A stretch of 64,000 nucleotides of DNA. Origin: Trichomonas tenax. Its lineage: Eukaryota; Parabasalia; Trichomonadida; Trichomonadidae. The stretch is from NCBI GenBank assembly GCA_023091735.1, contig JALKBU010000042.1, positions 47,828-111,827 on the forward strand, in the 5' to 3' direction. Positions 9,972 to 21,205 of this stretch are shown in pieces. A program made the translations under genes and the position numbers. A model generated the notes under the pieces. The model made no database searches and was not told the DNA's origin. It saw nothing but the letters and a program-made list of their open reading frames with translations. Positions within the stretch are counted from its first letter, which is position 1, and every line of letters begins with the position of its first letter.

Positions 9972-11228
9972 AATATCGCAGTCAAGGCCAAAAGAAAGTG
10001 AATAAAACTGGACAGGGTCTTAAAATCTATTGCAGGGGAGATAATCCAATTTTCATCATTTCTCAACATAAAACAACTGTTAGAATACACAGCAGTGGTG
10101 TACTCGTTTCTGCATTGAATCCAAGTAATACATCACCCGATTTCATCTTTAATTCCTTCCTATTATCGAATTACTTCGAAAAATGCTATTCATCGATAAG
10201 CTATAGATTGTAAATATAAAGCTCCAATATTTATGGCCAAGTCTCTTGAAATAGGTGAAGATTTATGATTTTTATAGTAAAATATTTCTCAACATTTCAA
10301 TAACTTAAATTTAACTTTGTGTTTAGAATAAGTAGGTATCAGAAAGACAATTGGCATGTTACAATTCCTTATTATTATAGGTATCAAAAATTATTGCTCT
10401 CTCGTTGTAAGAACTGTGTTCTTTCCTGTATGAATATTTGATTCTTTTTGATCAAAATAGTATTAATTAAATGTTCAAGTATATTAAGCCAGAAACTGTG
10501 GAGAAAAAGCTACATGCGAATATAATTGTTCTGTAGAATGTTTATATGGCAATCTAAAAAGTATTAAATATCATTTTGCTAAATATAAGTTTAATGCTTA
10601 GAACACAAAGGATAATCATGTCTCGGAACAGCGAAAATAATTCACTTAATTACAGCAGCTAATATCGCTAAGATCCAATCCAGCCAAATTTATTCATTGT
10701 TTTCAAGCCTTAAAACGTTTTACACCATTTGTATCCTGCGGAGTGTACTTAAATGATTGATTTGCACTCAATCATACTCAAAAAGTAAATTATTCAGTAG
10801 GAACAATGGCCCATCTCCCGGATTTATTCCCTTTCGAGCTTTGCTGTTCTCCTAGTGATATTCAATTTGGAGAAAAACAAAAATTTGGACCCAGAAACAG
10901 ACAAATCGCTTGAGTTTTACGAAAATAAATGAACATACGCAATCCATAGCCCATTGAACTCAGTTTTCCGATGAAACAAAAAAAATCACAAAAAATAATG
11001 GGCTTAAAAATTAATCATATTATTGGATGGCATAACTAAAACTGTGGCTTTTATAAAATTTTTGTGTAAAAAATCTAAATTCTGTTTAAACAATAAATGC
11101 AGCCATTAAAATACAAAGCAAAGTGATTGGTAAAGAAAAAAACGAGGTTAATTTTTTCAAATGTGTGGTGGTCAAAATGTATTTGAAAATTTGAAGTAGA
11201 ACGAGGTTAAATTTTTTTTTATTTTTAT
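9972..11228. other. 1.26-kb intergenic region, no gene seen
   Basis: AT-rich DNA between the divergent SANT and ABC genes. The short open frames at 9998-10213 (plus) and 11086-11289 (minus) lack recognisable domains, and the second crosses the ABC start. Both promoters should lie here. No repeat, hairpin array or RNA gene was recognised. Confidence 0.5.
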
Positions 11229-11233
11229 TCACA
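11229..11233 (+). promoter_or_regulatory. initiator-like TCACA just before the ABC start codon
   Basis: TCACA fits the Trichomonas vaginalis initiator TCAY(T/A). Its predicted start base (A at 11231) is 3 bases before the ATG at 11234, as expected for the very short trichomonad 5' leaders. It supports this ATG as the true start. Confidence 0.5.
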
Positions 11234-13012
11234 ATGAGCTCACAGAAAGTGTACAACGCTGATGGAGAGCGCCCGAAGCCTAAGCGCAAGTTCGTCTATG
11301 CTAAAATCATGAAGTATTATGATAGAAGATGGATTTTTTGGGTTGCTCTTACGTTAACATTCATCGCTGGTTGCCTTCCGATCATTTTGAACCTCTTCAT
11401 GGGTGACCTTGCGAACGTTATGACATCTTCTAACAACTATTCTAAGGAAGCCGGAAAGATTTGCATTAAATTAGCAATATATTGTATCTGTTTCTCAGTA
11501 TTAATGGAGTTCAAGGATGTTATCGGTGGTTCTTCCGGTCCTTGGTTCCAATCTGATATCAGAAAGAACTTATACAAGAAATTAATGGCTTTGGACATCG
11601 CTTACTTCGATGCACACCAAACAGGCACTTTGTTGAACAATTTTACATCTGATTGTGCCGTTTTGAACGAAACATACGTTTTCAAGTCAATTACGATTTT
11701 CCAAAATGTCGTTCAAGCTGTCGCTGGCCTCATTTTGTCATTCGTTAAGTGCTGGCAGGTCTCCCTTATCGCTGTTGGTGCCATTCTCTTGTGCTGCGCT
11801 GTTTATTATATCGGTGAATACTTTGTTGGCCGTCTCTGGCACACATTCAACCAGTCTGTTAGTGACGCTTCAACAAAGGCTGAACAGGTCATCATGGCTT
11901 TCAGAACAGTTAAGAGTTTCGATAATGAAATGCTCGAAGCTGATAAATACGAAGTTTCTATTCAGCAGATCAACCAAGTCTACAACAAGACATCAATTCT
12001 GATTGGCACAAAGGATGGCTTCATCACAGCTATCTCACACTTCATGCTCGTTGGTGTTATCTACTTCACAACATGGATTATTGTTCGCAGACCAAAATGG
12101 GGCGTTACAAATGGTGACCTCATGATTTTGGTTCCATGCCTCATCTTCGCAACAATCGGTATCTCACAGGCACTTCAGCTCATTGATGATTTCAACAAGG
12201 CTGCTGTTTCCGCTGACAAGATCCTCGACATTCTTGAAGAACCGATCCAAGTCGATCAATTGAATGGCGGCGACTTCAAGGAGCCAATCAAGGGCAAGAT
12301 CGAGTTCCGCGATGTCTGCTTTAAGTACGTCACAAACCTCAACTACGCTGTTAAGGACCTTTCCTTCACAATCAACCCAGGAGAGACTGTCGCTCTTGTT
12401 GGTGAATCTGGCTGTGGTAAGTCAACAACACTTCAGCTTCTTCAGAGATTCTACGAAATCGAATCCGGTCACATCTTCGTTGATGATGTTGATATTGCTG
12501 AGCTTTCACCACACAACCTTAGAAAGCAGATCTCTATCGTTCCACAGGCTCCAGTTCTCTTCTCCATGTCTGTCAAGGATAACATCAGATATTCTAAGAT
12601 GGACGCAACAGATGAAGAAATCGCTAAGGCTGCAACAGTCGGTAATGCGCATGACTTCATCATGAAGTTGCCAGATAACTACAAGACAATCGTCGATATC
12701 ACATCTCTCTCCGGTGGCCAGAAGCAGAGAGTCTGCATTTCCAGAGCTATTCTCATGGATGCTCCAATCCTTTTGCTCGATGAAGCCACAGCTGCTCTCG
12801 ATACAGAGTCCGAGAAGCTCGTTCAGGAGTCATTGGAAAAGTTCAGAAAGGGCAAGACAGCCATTGTCGTTGCTCACAGACTTGCAACGGTTATTAATGC
12901 CGACAGAATCTTAGTTTTCAAGGACGGCAAAGTCATTGAGAGTGGAAAGCATGAGGAATTGCTTGCTAGGCAAGGATACTATGCAGATCTCATCAAGTTC
13001 CAGCTCCAATAA
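11234..13012 (+). CDS. ABC half-transporter (ABCB/MDR-type exporter)
   Basis: 592 residues: one six-helix membrane domain (residues ~33-320) followed by one nucleotide-binding domain, so it should work as a dimer. Visible motifs are Walker A GESGCGKST (390-398), an A-loop Tyr near 365, Q-loop PQAPVLF (~437-443), signature LSGGQKQR (492-499), Walker B ILLLDEATAALD (512-523) and the switch histidine in VVAHRL. The substrate cannot be read from the sequence; relatives export lipids, peptides or drugs. The loop before the signature (VDITSLSGGQ) lacks the VGERG stretch usual in MDR-type exporters. Codon use is clearly richer in GC than the flanks, suggesting good expression. An initiator-like TCACA lies right before the ATG. 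Confidence 0.93.
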   Translation: MSSQKVYNADGERPKPKRKFVYAKIMKYYDRRWIFWVALTLTFIAGCLPIILNLFMGDLANVMTSSNNYSKEAGKICIKLAIYCICFSVLMEFKDVIGGSSGPWFQSDIRKNLYKKLMALDIAYFDAHQTGTLLNNFTSDCAVLNETYVFKSITIFQNVVQAVAGLILSFVKCWQVSLIAVGAILLCCAVYYIGEYFVGRLWHTFNQSVSDASTKAEQVIMAFRTVKSFDNEMLEADKYEVSIQQINQVYNKTSILIGTKDGFITAISHFMLVGVIYFTTWIIVRRPKWGVTNGDLMILVPCLIFATIGISQALQLIDDFNKAAVSADKILDILEEPIQVDQLNGGDFKEPIKGKIEFRDVCFKYVTNLNYAVKDLSFTINPGETVALVGESGCGKSTTLQLLQRFYEIESGHIFVDDVDIAELSPHNLRKQISIVPQAPVLFSMSVKDNIRYSKMDATDEEIAKAATVGNAHDFIMKLPDNYKTIVDITSLSGGQKQRVCISRAILMDAPILLLDEATAALDTESEKLVQESLEKFRKGKTAIVVAHRLATVINADRILVFKDGKVIESGKHEELLARQGYYADLIKFQLQ

Positions 13013-13192
13013 GCAATATTAATGTTCTATTCTATTATTATAAAGCTTTTAATACAGTGCATATAATTTACTAGAGAATATACTGCATTTATCAAATCAT
13101 TATTTTTAATTGATGTTGAATGAATGTAATATAATCTTTAAGAAATCTTTTTTTTTTTTTTTTATTAACAAAACAAAAGAAGGGGTCACTTA

Positions 13193-13954
13193 GTGGTTGT
13201 GTCACTTTTCATAAATTTAGATGAAATTACTTTGTCTGAACTGACATTTTATTTAGATTACACAGGAAATCCGAAAGTAAATTTTTCTTCTGATTTCGAT
13301 AAAACAGAGTATACATCAATTATCATAGCAGAAGGTTTTACAATTCTCCCATATTTATGTTTTAAAGGATTTTCTAATGTAATCAATGTCACATTACCGA
13401 ATTCACTTGAGCAGATAGATAATGATGCAATTGAATATTTAAAAATTAAATATTTATTTCTTCCGAAAAAAGTATCACGATTAGAATTAAGTAATCCATT
13501 TGATACTTGTGTTACTCTACAGTATATCGAAGTTGATCCAGATAATCCATACTTCACATCAATTGATGGTGTCCTCTATACAAAGAATATGAAAGAGATA
13601 ATTCATGTTCCTGCTTCAATTAATTTAACTAAACTCGTTATTCCTCCTGGTGTTGTCTCAGGGATACATGCGTGCTTATTAAGAACAGGATCAATTAAGC
13701 TCATTATATTTCCAGATACATTCGTTTCTTTGGCAGGATGGTCATTTTATTATCAGAACTTAGTTGAAAATATTATTATTTATCGAAAGTATAAACAAAA
13801 AATACCCACATTTGGAGGAAATTGTTTCGTCAACTCTCAATTCAAGCAAGACAACATAACGTACTTATATCCATATGCTCCACCTCCGACATGTATATCG
13901 ACGCGAAATTGTTTATTTAGTTTACAATATTTATATATTTTCTTATTGCTATGA
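13193..13954 (+). pseudogene. BspA-like leucine-rich repeat gene, copy 1, no ATG start
   Basis: An open frame encodes a BspA/TpLRR-type leucine-rich repeat segment with the typical IEVDPDNPYFTSIDGVLY and NSLEQIDNDAIEYL repeats. BspA-like proteins are a very large surface family in trichomonads, linked to host-surface or extracellular-matrix binding. The frame starts with GTG codons: where the next copy (14162) has ATG TCA TGT TTC ATA, this one has GTG TCA CTT TTC ATA. The only later in-frame Met lies far inside. It ends in a hydrophobic tail (FSLQYLYIFLLL) that copy 2 lacks. It is most likely a pseudogene that lost its start, although use of a non-AUG start is not excluded. Confidence 0.7.
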
Positions 13955-14161
13955 TATTTAGTTGAAGCATTTTATTTATTTAGGATTAATTAGATTGAAT
14001 GAAAGAAATATGAATTTTTTTAGGATTGGCAGTTTGAGTTGCATTTGAAGTTCCAATTATTGATTAATCATGGAGAAAAATATTAAAATTTTACACGCTA
14101 TTCATCAATCATCAATTTCGATGACTAAATAACCAAGGCAAATATAATAAGTTTAAGAGTT

Positions 14162-14764
14162 ATGTCATGTTTCATAAATTTAGATATATTTACTTTGTCC
14201 GAACAGACATATTACTTAGATTACACAGGGAATGTAACAGTTGGTTTTTCTTCTGATTTTGCTCAAACAGAGTATACATCAATTATCATTGCAGAAGGTT
14301 TTACAATTCTCCCCACTTATTGCTTTCGAGGATTTTCTAATGTAATCAATGTTACATTACCAAACTCACTTGAGCAGATAGACAATGGTGCAATTCATTA
14401 TTTAAAGATTAAATATTTATGTATTCCTAAAAAAGTTTTACGTTTATCTCCAGTTAATTCGTTTGACACTTGTCACACTCTTAAATATATCGAAGTTGAT
14501 CTAGATAATCAATACTTCATATCAATAGATGGTGTCCTTTATACGAAGAATATGAAAGAATTAGTACATGTTCCTGCATCAACTAATTTGACTAAACTTG
14601 CTATTCCTCCTGATGTTGTTTCAAGTAGTCATGCATCTTTATTGAAAACAGGATCCATAAATGTCATTATATTCCCTGAAACATTCATTTCTTTTGGAAC
14701 GTTGTCATTATATTCTCCAAACTTAGTTGAAAATATTATTGTTAGGTTAGGATTGGCAGTTTAA
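14162..14764 (+). CDS. BspA-like leucine-rich repeat protein, copy 2 (truncated)
   Basis: 200 residues from ATG at 14162, about 75-80 per cent identical by eye to the preceding copy. LRR signature segments include NSLEQIDNGAIHYL and IEVDLDNQYFISIDGVLY. No signal peptide or membrane anchor is visible, so surface location is uncertain. At its 3' end the frame runs into GTTAGGATTGGCAGTTTAA, which matches noncoding DNA downstream of copy 1 (near 14021). Copy 2 has thus lost about 200 bases that in copy 1 encode the C-terminal part, and its last residues (RLGLAV) come from former 3' flank. It may be a short functional protein or a recent relic. Confidence 0.55.
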   Translation: MSCFINLDIFTLSEQTYYLDYTGNVTVGFSSDFAQTEYTSIIIAEGFTILPTYCFRGFSNVINVTLPNSLEQIDNGAIHYLKIKYLCIPKKVLRLSPVNSFDTCHTLKYIEVDLDNQYFISIDGVLYTKNMKELVHVPASTNLTKLAIPPDVVSSSHASLLKTGSINVIIFPETFISFGTLSLYSPNLVENIIVRLGLAV

Positions 14765-14943
14765 GCTGCATTTGAAGTTCCAATTATGATCAATCATGGA
14801 GTAATGTTCGCAAAGATTTATATATTTTCTTATTGATTTAATTGATGAATTTTAGGAAATTAAAATAATAAAATGAAAGGAATATAATATCTCCACTTTT
14901 AATTAAATTAATGAAGGTTAAAATAAAAGATTGAGCTCAAGAG

Positions 14944-15132
14944 TTGTGTCAATTTTTCATAAATTTCGATGTATTTTGTCTGTCAAAGGAGTTTAAAAAA
15001 ATAAATTCGTCAATAGCTTTGAATGTCCATCAAATAATAATGAGTGAAATGACAAATTGTCCATCATTGACAATCGAGATGAGCAAATATGATTTTATTT
15101 ATTTATTTAAATTTGTTACATTGGCAAATTAA
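14944..15132 (+). pseudogene. N-terminal fragment of a third related gene
   Basis: CQFFINFDVFCLSKEF at the beginning is similar to SCFINLDIFTLSEQT of copy 2 and shares the upstream context TCA-TTTTTCATAAATTT. After this the sequence diverges from the LRR copies. The frame opens at TTG/GTG instead of ATG and ends after ~62 codons. It looks like the 5' remnant of another member of the same N-terminal family. Confidence 0.45.
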
Positions 15133-15281
15133 ATATCAATGTGTTATGAACAATAAAGTAAATTTGATGGATTTTTAAAATTTAACGTGTGAACTGAAAA
15201 TAGTTTTAAAAATTTGCTAATGTATAATAAAAAAACTATAAAATTCACATTTATTTATTAATAAAACATAACATTCAATAA

Positions 15282-17444
15282 TTATTGCTGATCCTTTGTT
15301 GTTGAAAGAGATCTTTGAGAAAGATAAAGAGATGATTCGCCTCTCTTATTCTTCGCCTTCGCATAAATGTCGTCCATATTGATACCGAACTCGTTCGCGA
15401 GATTGTTGATTGCATCATCATTAACATTGTCATCGATGATGTTCAATACTGATAACTTCTGCATGAGAAGCATCTTGTCGTTCTGCAACTGTTTCCTCTT
15501 GCGCTCGTTCGCCTGTCTCTCAAGCGCTTGTTGCTTCTGAGCCAATTCGATCTGCCTAACTCTCTCCTGGAATCTATCCTTGAGAACCTGCTTTTCAGCC
15601 TCCTTTCTCCTCTCATTCTGAGCAGCGATTTGAACTCTGATTTCATTGTGAAGACGAATCGCAACAGCTTTCTCGTGTCTCTGCATTTCTGCCTTCTCCC
15701 GCGCTATCTCTGTCCTTGCTTCAACATCTTTGAGCTTCTGCAGGATCTGAACACTTCTCTGCTCTTCGTGTCTCCTGATTGCCTCCATCTTCTCTTTGAT
15801 TTTCACCTGGTTAGCGGAGTATCCCTGCTGCGCTTCCATGATCTTGACCATTCTCTCGTGCTCGAGCTCTCTGCAGCGACGTTCTGCGTCTTCCATGCTT
15901 TGGATGAGTTTTTGATTCAGTTTATCACGCTTCTGGTCAAGTTTATCTCTCGCAGATTGGAACTTTTCGATTTTCTCCTTTTCCTTCTGCTGGAATTCTC
16001 TCCTTATTTTCTGCTTTTCCGCTTCATATGCTTCGATATTCTGCTGTGCTCTTTGTTCTTTCTCTTGAGCAATCAAGAATCTTCTTCTCGCTTCTTCTTC
16101 TGTCTTCTTTTGTATCTTTCTCTTGATTTCTTCTTGCTGCCTTATTCTCTCTTCTCTTTCCATAGCAATCCTCTGTGCCTCTTCAGCTAGCATCTCCTGC
16201 CTTCTCTGCTCTCTTTGGTCGGCCTCTCTCTGCTTCTCGAGGATCTGTTCCCTTCTCTTTTCTTCAATTTCCGCTAATTTCTGTTTTGTCGCTTCCGCTT
16301 TTTCTTTTCTCAATCTTTCCGCTTCCTTCGCTTCTGCTTCTCTTCTTCTCGCTTCCTCCTCAAGGAATTCCTTGTGCTTTTGCTCCTTTTCGTATGCAAT
16401 TCTCTTCGCTTCTTCCTCTTGTCTCTGTTTCTCTCTTTCTTTCTCAGCGAGTTCTTGCTGTCTCTTTCTCTGCCATTCCGCTTCTTCAGCGGCTTTCTTC
16501 GCTTTCTCCTCTTCCCTCGCCTTCTGGCGCTCGAGTTCCTTCTGCTCCCTAAGCTTCTGCTCTTCAGCTTTCTGCCTTTGAACAACAATATTGTACAAAA
16601 GTTGTTCTACTTCGCGCTTTTGACGCTTCCGAATTGCTTCATATTGGCGCTGATCTTCTTTCGAAATAGAGCCGTTCACGGACTTTAGCCCTTCCTCTTC
16701 AACTTTATTCTCTTCTGTGGCCTTAACTAACGCTTCACGCTTTGATGTGACTTCGGCAATCATTGCGTCTTTGTGTTCGATTAACTTGTCTCTGACTTGC
16801 TTTCTGATCCTTGGATCGTGTGAATATGTGTTCAGCTGGGACTCCGTTGGGTACTGCAACTCCTCTGGAGCAAATCCGCAAAGCTGAATCGCCTGAATTG
16901 TAAATTTCTCTGTGAAATTCGGCGGCTGAGTGGGATCAAAGTTGACAATCGATGTACCCTGTGGCCTTGCGACTCTTGCACTGTACGAAGCAGGTGGTTG
17001 TCGCGTAACATTTTCCGAAAATTTAACGTCTTGAACAATCTCCTTTTCTGAGAGCTGTGGCTTTGTCCTCCCGTGGCTTCTTGGCGCTTTGTTGTATTTA
17101 ACAGGTTCTCTGATTTTATTATTGATTTCAGACGAAATTGAAGCTGTTTGTGATTGCGTTGAAGATTCCTTCGTTTCCGATGGCTCAGCAGGTGGTTTTG
17201 GCAGCTTGTTATTCGTTGGTTTGGGGAGATTTAAAGGAGTTGGAGATGGTCGCTTGACAGGACCGCTTTGTAGCACATTATTGTTGTTAGCGATTTGTTC
17301 GCTGTTGTTGTTTGATGATGATTTCAATTTTGATTTATCATAAAATTCGTTTTGATCGTCGGCGCCTTTGCTGGGGGATTTGCTCTGTCCGCTGTTGTCC
17401 TTCGATGCGTTTGAACTCGCACTTTGTTCAGTAGTTGAAGACAT
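15282..17444 (-). CDS. large charged coiled-coil protein
   Basis: 720 residues, ATG at 17444. Residues 1-150 are low-complexity (Ser, Asn, Pro, Lys). A short ordered block near 170-260 contains FTEKFTIQAIQLCGFAPEEL. From about 250 to 680 nearly every residue is Glu, Lys, Arg, Gln or Ala in an uninterrupted heptad-like pattern (for instance EEKAKKAAEEAEWQRKRQQE), predicting a rod about 60 nm long. The C-terminus has a short acidic segment (DDNVNDDAINNLANEFGIN). Proteins of this shape build trichomonad cytoskeletal structures such as the axostyle, costa or basal-body fibres, but no family-specific motif is visible. The long antisense frames within 15528-16688 are Leu/Ser/Phe-rich mirrors of the coiled coil and are not genes. 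Confidence 0.8.
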   Translation of the reverse strand: MSSTTEQSASSNASKDNSGQSKSPSKGADDQNEFYDKSKLKSSSNNNSEQIANNNNVLQSGPVKRPSPTPLNLPKPTNNKLPKPPAEPSETKESSTQSQTASISSEINNKIREPVKYNKAPRSHGRTKPQLSEKEIVQDVKFSENVTRQPPASYSARVARPQGTSIVNFDPTQPPNFTEKFTIQAIQLCGFAPEELQYPTESQLNTYSHDPRIRKQVRDKLIEHKDAMIAEVTSKREALVKATEENKVEEEGLKSVNGSISKEDQRQYEAIRKRQKREVEQLLYNIVVQRQKAEEQKLREQKELERQKAREEEKAKKAAEEAEWQRKRQQELAEKEREKQRQEEEAKRIAYEKEQKHKEFLEEEARRREAEAKEAERLRKEKAEATKQKLAEIEEKRREQILEKQREADQREQRRQEMLAEEAQRIAMEREERIRQQEEIKRKIQKKTEEEARRRFLIAQEKEQRAQQNIEAYEAEKQKIRREFQQKEKEKIEKFQSARDKLDQKRDKLNQKLIQSMEDAERRCRELEHERMVKIMEAQQGYSANQVKIKEKMEAIRRHEEQRSVQILQKLKDVEARTEIAREKAEMQRHEKAVAIRLHNEIRVQIAAQNERRKEAEKQVLKDRFQERVRQIELAQKQQALERQANERKRKQLQNDKMLLMQKLSVLNIIDDNVNDDAINNLANEFGINMDDIYAKAKNKRGESSLYLSQRSLSTTKDQQ

Positions 17445-19276
17445 AACAAAAAAAATTAAAAATAATTATCAACGATCTTAACGTCATTCATTCAATTTTC
17501 ATAAATAAGGTTCTTTAATTCCGAAAAAAATCAATTTTGGTTTCTAAAATATGCTTTGTAGGCGATGATAATAATATTGCCAACGTTTTGAGTCAAATTA
17601 ATTTTTCACAATTTATTTTTCTCATTTTTGGATTTTGGTTATTTGAATATTCATTTTGTTGTATTGTATATTGTTTTGAACGTTTAAAATCGGATTAATA
17701 CGTTTTTCACAGTAATCTTTAAGTTTTTAATGATAATTCGATGTTTTCTGAACTCTACTTATGCCACTTGACACAAAGATATGAATTAGAAAAAATGCAG
17801 ATAAGGTAGTTCATTTTCCGCCTTAAAAAATAACGGGTCTTTTGAATGCTTTACATGGCAATTTGTCAGTCACTTTTCGTGTAAAATAACTATGCTGTAT
17901 GAGTTAATGATAAATATAAACACTAGGCATGTCAAGCTAATAGAAAAACAAATAAAAAATTTTGCAAAAATTCAAATGAATAGGATAGAAGTTAATGAAT
18001 GAAAACATGTTTTCTAGCTTTAAGATGTCTTCTTCTGGCTGCAGGAGGTCTTCTTCAGGCTGCTGGTTCTCAAACTCCGGTTGCTGAAAGTCGCCATCTC
18101 GTTCCAGGCAATATCGCTTTAGACTTGTGTATTTTGATTTTTTTTGCAAGATGTTGAATATCGCATGTAATGTGTGTCGACCGTTTCTACATCGTTATTC
18201 AATCTAAAGACGGCTTAAATGTAATGAAATTTTCTTTGGTTAATGTAATTCACCTAAATTTGTGAGCATGAGCGCTCTGTTTGGTAGGGCAGTGAAAGGA
18301 GGCACCAAATGTGCACCGAATCATAGCTTTGCGGTCGCTTCCGCGCCCTTCTGTGATGGACCATGGAATTTGTAAATGGACCGCAAAAAATAACTTCTTT
18401 TCTAGTCTAAAAAACTTGAAAATTAAAATTTTGATTCAAAAAAGTCATTATTAGAAGTTTTAACTCATTGATATGCTATGCTTTATTGTAATAAACATTA
18501 AAATAATAAAAAAGATGGGATTTAATGAGGAATTGAAATGATAAAATATTTATTGTAATTTAGATAGGCATAGATGGGCACCATAAGGCTCAGAAGCCTT
18601 GCATAGTGATTTAAAGTATTTGTTGATGCATTATTTGATGTTCGCGCTTTCATATCTTGCAAAATTTCGATCTGAAAGTTCATGGTGCATTGTATTTGTG
18701 ATTAATGTAATCACATACATGTATTCGCGTTTTGGCTATCATAACGTTTGTATTTTGATGCTGAAAATAAGAAAAATAAAAGATTGTCAATAAATATCGA
18801 ACGAAATGATAAAAATAGTGGATAGCTCAACGCCACACGGTACCTGAGCGAAGAATTTTATCCTTTTAAATCCATAAAGAAGTAGTTACCATATGAAAAG
18901 GCAATTTTTTGAAAAATGTCAGCTTTCTGATTAAAAATCAGAAACTATTATTGTGCGTACGACTTTATTATGCTATTTTATGCCTATCTTCTTGAAATCA
19001 AGGCTGAATATTGAGTTTTTAAATTTTCAACAAAATTTTTGATTCACAACGAGGTCTGATTTTTTGCATACATATTTACTGTCATATGCTGGTATTGGAT
19101 CCGCATTCTGGCAAATTGACCAAAGACGATAGCAAAAGTTCTCAATTCTTTGGCAAAATCCCCTCAATTTGGCACAATTTTTTTTAAGGCGAAAAATGAA
19201 TTACGTTATGAGGCAATGGATGTGTATTTTATTAAAAACAAAATAAGAACAGTGAAGCGGATATGAGGGTGAAAAA
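17445..19276. other. 1.8-kb intergenic region with a GC-rich patch
   Basis: AT-rich spacer. A TTTACATGGCA motif lies at 17850-17860. At about 18260-18380 a patch of clearly higher GC contains GAGCGCTC and GCGGTCGCTTCCGC (a possible short stem). It has no tRNA-like cloverleaf that I can fold and no good ORF, and it may be the tip of a dispersed repeat. A 70-codon frame at 17937-18149 (minus) has Gln/Glu-Pro repeats (QQPEFENQQPEEDLLQPEED) and may be a relic of a low-complexity coding segment. Confidence 0.4.
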
Positions 19277-20222
19277 TTAGTAAAATGTTGATGAAAAGCT
19301 GAAAATGACTTTGATTCTCTTATATCGAAGTCTCAAATCAATTTCATTATTATCCAAATCACAGTTTGGTATCAGCTTAGTCCATGTTGGCGGTGGAAAT
19401 GTCTCATATGAGCAAAGAGAGTCTTTCTTTCCCCAATTTGGATTATTGCTGATTGGATCAACAGTATTTCCTGTACCGTTAAGATTCCTTACACCGATGA
19501 ATTTAATCGAGCCTGAAGACTTGAAGCCGTTCTGGAAATTACATAATTCCAAATTGACGGTATTTCCTGTAACTTTTATATCCAGATCATTGTTGGAGTA
19601 AAAGAAGCATCGTAGAACAATACATTCGTGCAATCCTCTGCTAAAACTCCATAACCAGTATTTTTATGAAAAATGCATGATACAACTTTAAAATCGTGTC
19701 CATTTATAATCAGAGCTTATGTGCGATGCTTATTATGCATGAATTCACAAAATGTGATATCAGATTTTGGATTAATGTTAAATGCTGAGAACTTTGGAGA
19801 ATTATTTGACACATTGATGTATTGCATACTGGTATTTGCTGTATCAACAGTTGTGTTTTCAATATATTTATTCGAACAAATAACTACCGATAAATACTCT
19901 ATATTTATATCGTTATACTGCTGGAGCATAAGCAAGTCACTTTTACTTGACCAACATTGATAAGCGCAAACTTTTGATAATGAAGTAAATATATTTGTTA
20001 GAATTGATGGTGCGAAATCAGTTCCGTGATTATTATGAAACGTTGTTGATGTGATTTTCAGGAAAGTACCAGGAGTGTCTGCAAAAATGATGTGTTCATT
20101 ATCTGGAAGCTGATAATTGAAGAAAATTACTTCTGTAACAGATTTCCTTCGGTAACTGTGAGCCTATTCTGGCTGTTGTAACTAGCATCATGTATATCCA
20201 CGCACAGTAGAGAAACAAACAT
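19277..20222 (-). pseudogene. beta-helix-type surface protein relic
   Basis: Reading from an ATG at 20222-20220 gives a short start (FVSLLCVDIHDASYNSQ), then a stop. The coding sense continues in another frame (NNHGTDFAPSILTNIF, then NTTVDTANTSMQYINVSNNS), then NGHDFKVVSCIFHKNTGYGV, then again after another break a segment with GNTVNLELCNFQNGFKSSG and PPPTWTKLIPNC. The repeated pattern of short Asn/Ser-rich strands is that of right-handed parallel beta-helix (polymorphic membrane protein-like) surface proteins common in trichomonads. At least three stops or frameshifts break it. The family call is by pattern only. Confidence 0.6.
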
Positions 20223-20968
20223 TTTTATGATTATTTTTTTTACTCTGCCAGGAAAACTGACAAAAAAGTGACTTATTGTTGTTTTTTAAAAAAAGAAAGT
20301 TGATATTTGTGATGCAAATACTATGTTTCTATTAGAGTTTTCAATTTTGCGGTAGTTCTCTCTCAAAATTTCTAATTTTCAATTTTATTGTTTTTATTAC
20401 TTTCTTTGATATTTTAAGCATAAGCATCACAAAATTAATTGAAAATGAGTTCAAAATGACCATAACTTCTCTCATTTTCATTTTATTTTGAATATTTATA
20501 ATCTGTATATCATGAATTATGTGCCGTTTAACAATTATCACTACTTTTTTCAATAATATTTACATGTCAAAATAATTGATTACATGACAAAAATTAATTT
20601 TGACTTTGCTTTAGCCCTGAATTGACAATGGCATCAAATAAGATGACGGAAAGAGTTACATTAATGCGTATATCTCAATGCATGTTTGCTGTCTAAATTA
20701 TACTATTCATGATGAAAATGTTTAAAACAACATATGAAAATGTATTTCACTGATAATTTTAGTTCCTACATGTGTTGCAGTGCTTGTGGAGTTTTGATTT
20801 TTGCGTGTTAGTAATCTTATATATATAAAACATATCGATTTAGATTTTTGCACAGAAATCCAAAATGATATTACATCTATGTAACTAGTATCTTTATAGC
20901 GAACTATACATCGTAGTTATGTATGTGGGAGCCCTTGAAAAAAATGAGAGGAGAACCTAGATTAAAAA
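20223..20968. other. intergenic region with two TTTACATGTCA-type motifs
   Basis: An exact TTTACATGTCA is at 20559-20569 and a one-mismatch copy TTACATGACA follows at 20580-20589. A 70-codon open frame at 20341-20553 (minus) is Lys/Ile/Met-rich and shows no family. Nothing else is seen. Confidence 0.4.
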
Positions 20969-21205
20969 ATGGAATTTAATACCGATAATTATTGTATTTC
21001 ATATTTATATCAAGAAATCTTATTTCATATTTCCTATGAAGCAGATAAAACAGTGAATATCTATTGCCATAATATAGAGAGGTGTCGATATGTCCATAAA
21101 TGTACTTTCAAGTCAATCAGATTCCTATCGCATAAAAAGTTATTGAGGTTGCGGGACTACACCGTTCTGATTGATTTTCGGAATTCCTCCCTAATTGTTG
21201 GATAA
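20969..21205 (+). CDS. small ORF within repeat R1, copy 2
   Basis: 78 codons from an ATG at 20969. The predicted peptide (for example RFLSHKKLLRLRDYTVLIDF) has no recognised domain. The same sequence occurs at 7855-8090 with a frameshift and no ATG. Similarity reaches about 200 bases past the stop (to ~21410), so the repeat may be a transposed DNA fragment of a larger gene. An actual product is unproven. Confidence 0.3.
   Translation: MEFNTDNYCISYLYQEILFHISYEADKTVNIYCHNIERCRYVHKCTFKSIRFLSHKKLLRLRDYTVLIDFRNSSLIVG

Noticed and set aside
15528..16690. Long plus-strand open frames rich in Leu, Ser and Phe
   Set aside because: They are antisense mirrors of the Glu/Lys/Arg-rich coiled-coil gene and have no family pattern.
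18255..18385. A tRNA or 5S-like RNA gene in the GC-rich island
   Set aside because: No acceptor stem, T-loop or internal promoter boxes could be matched by eye.
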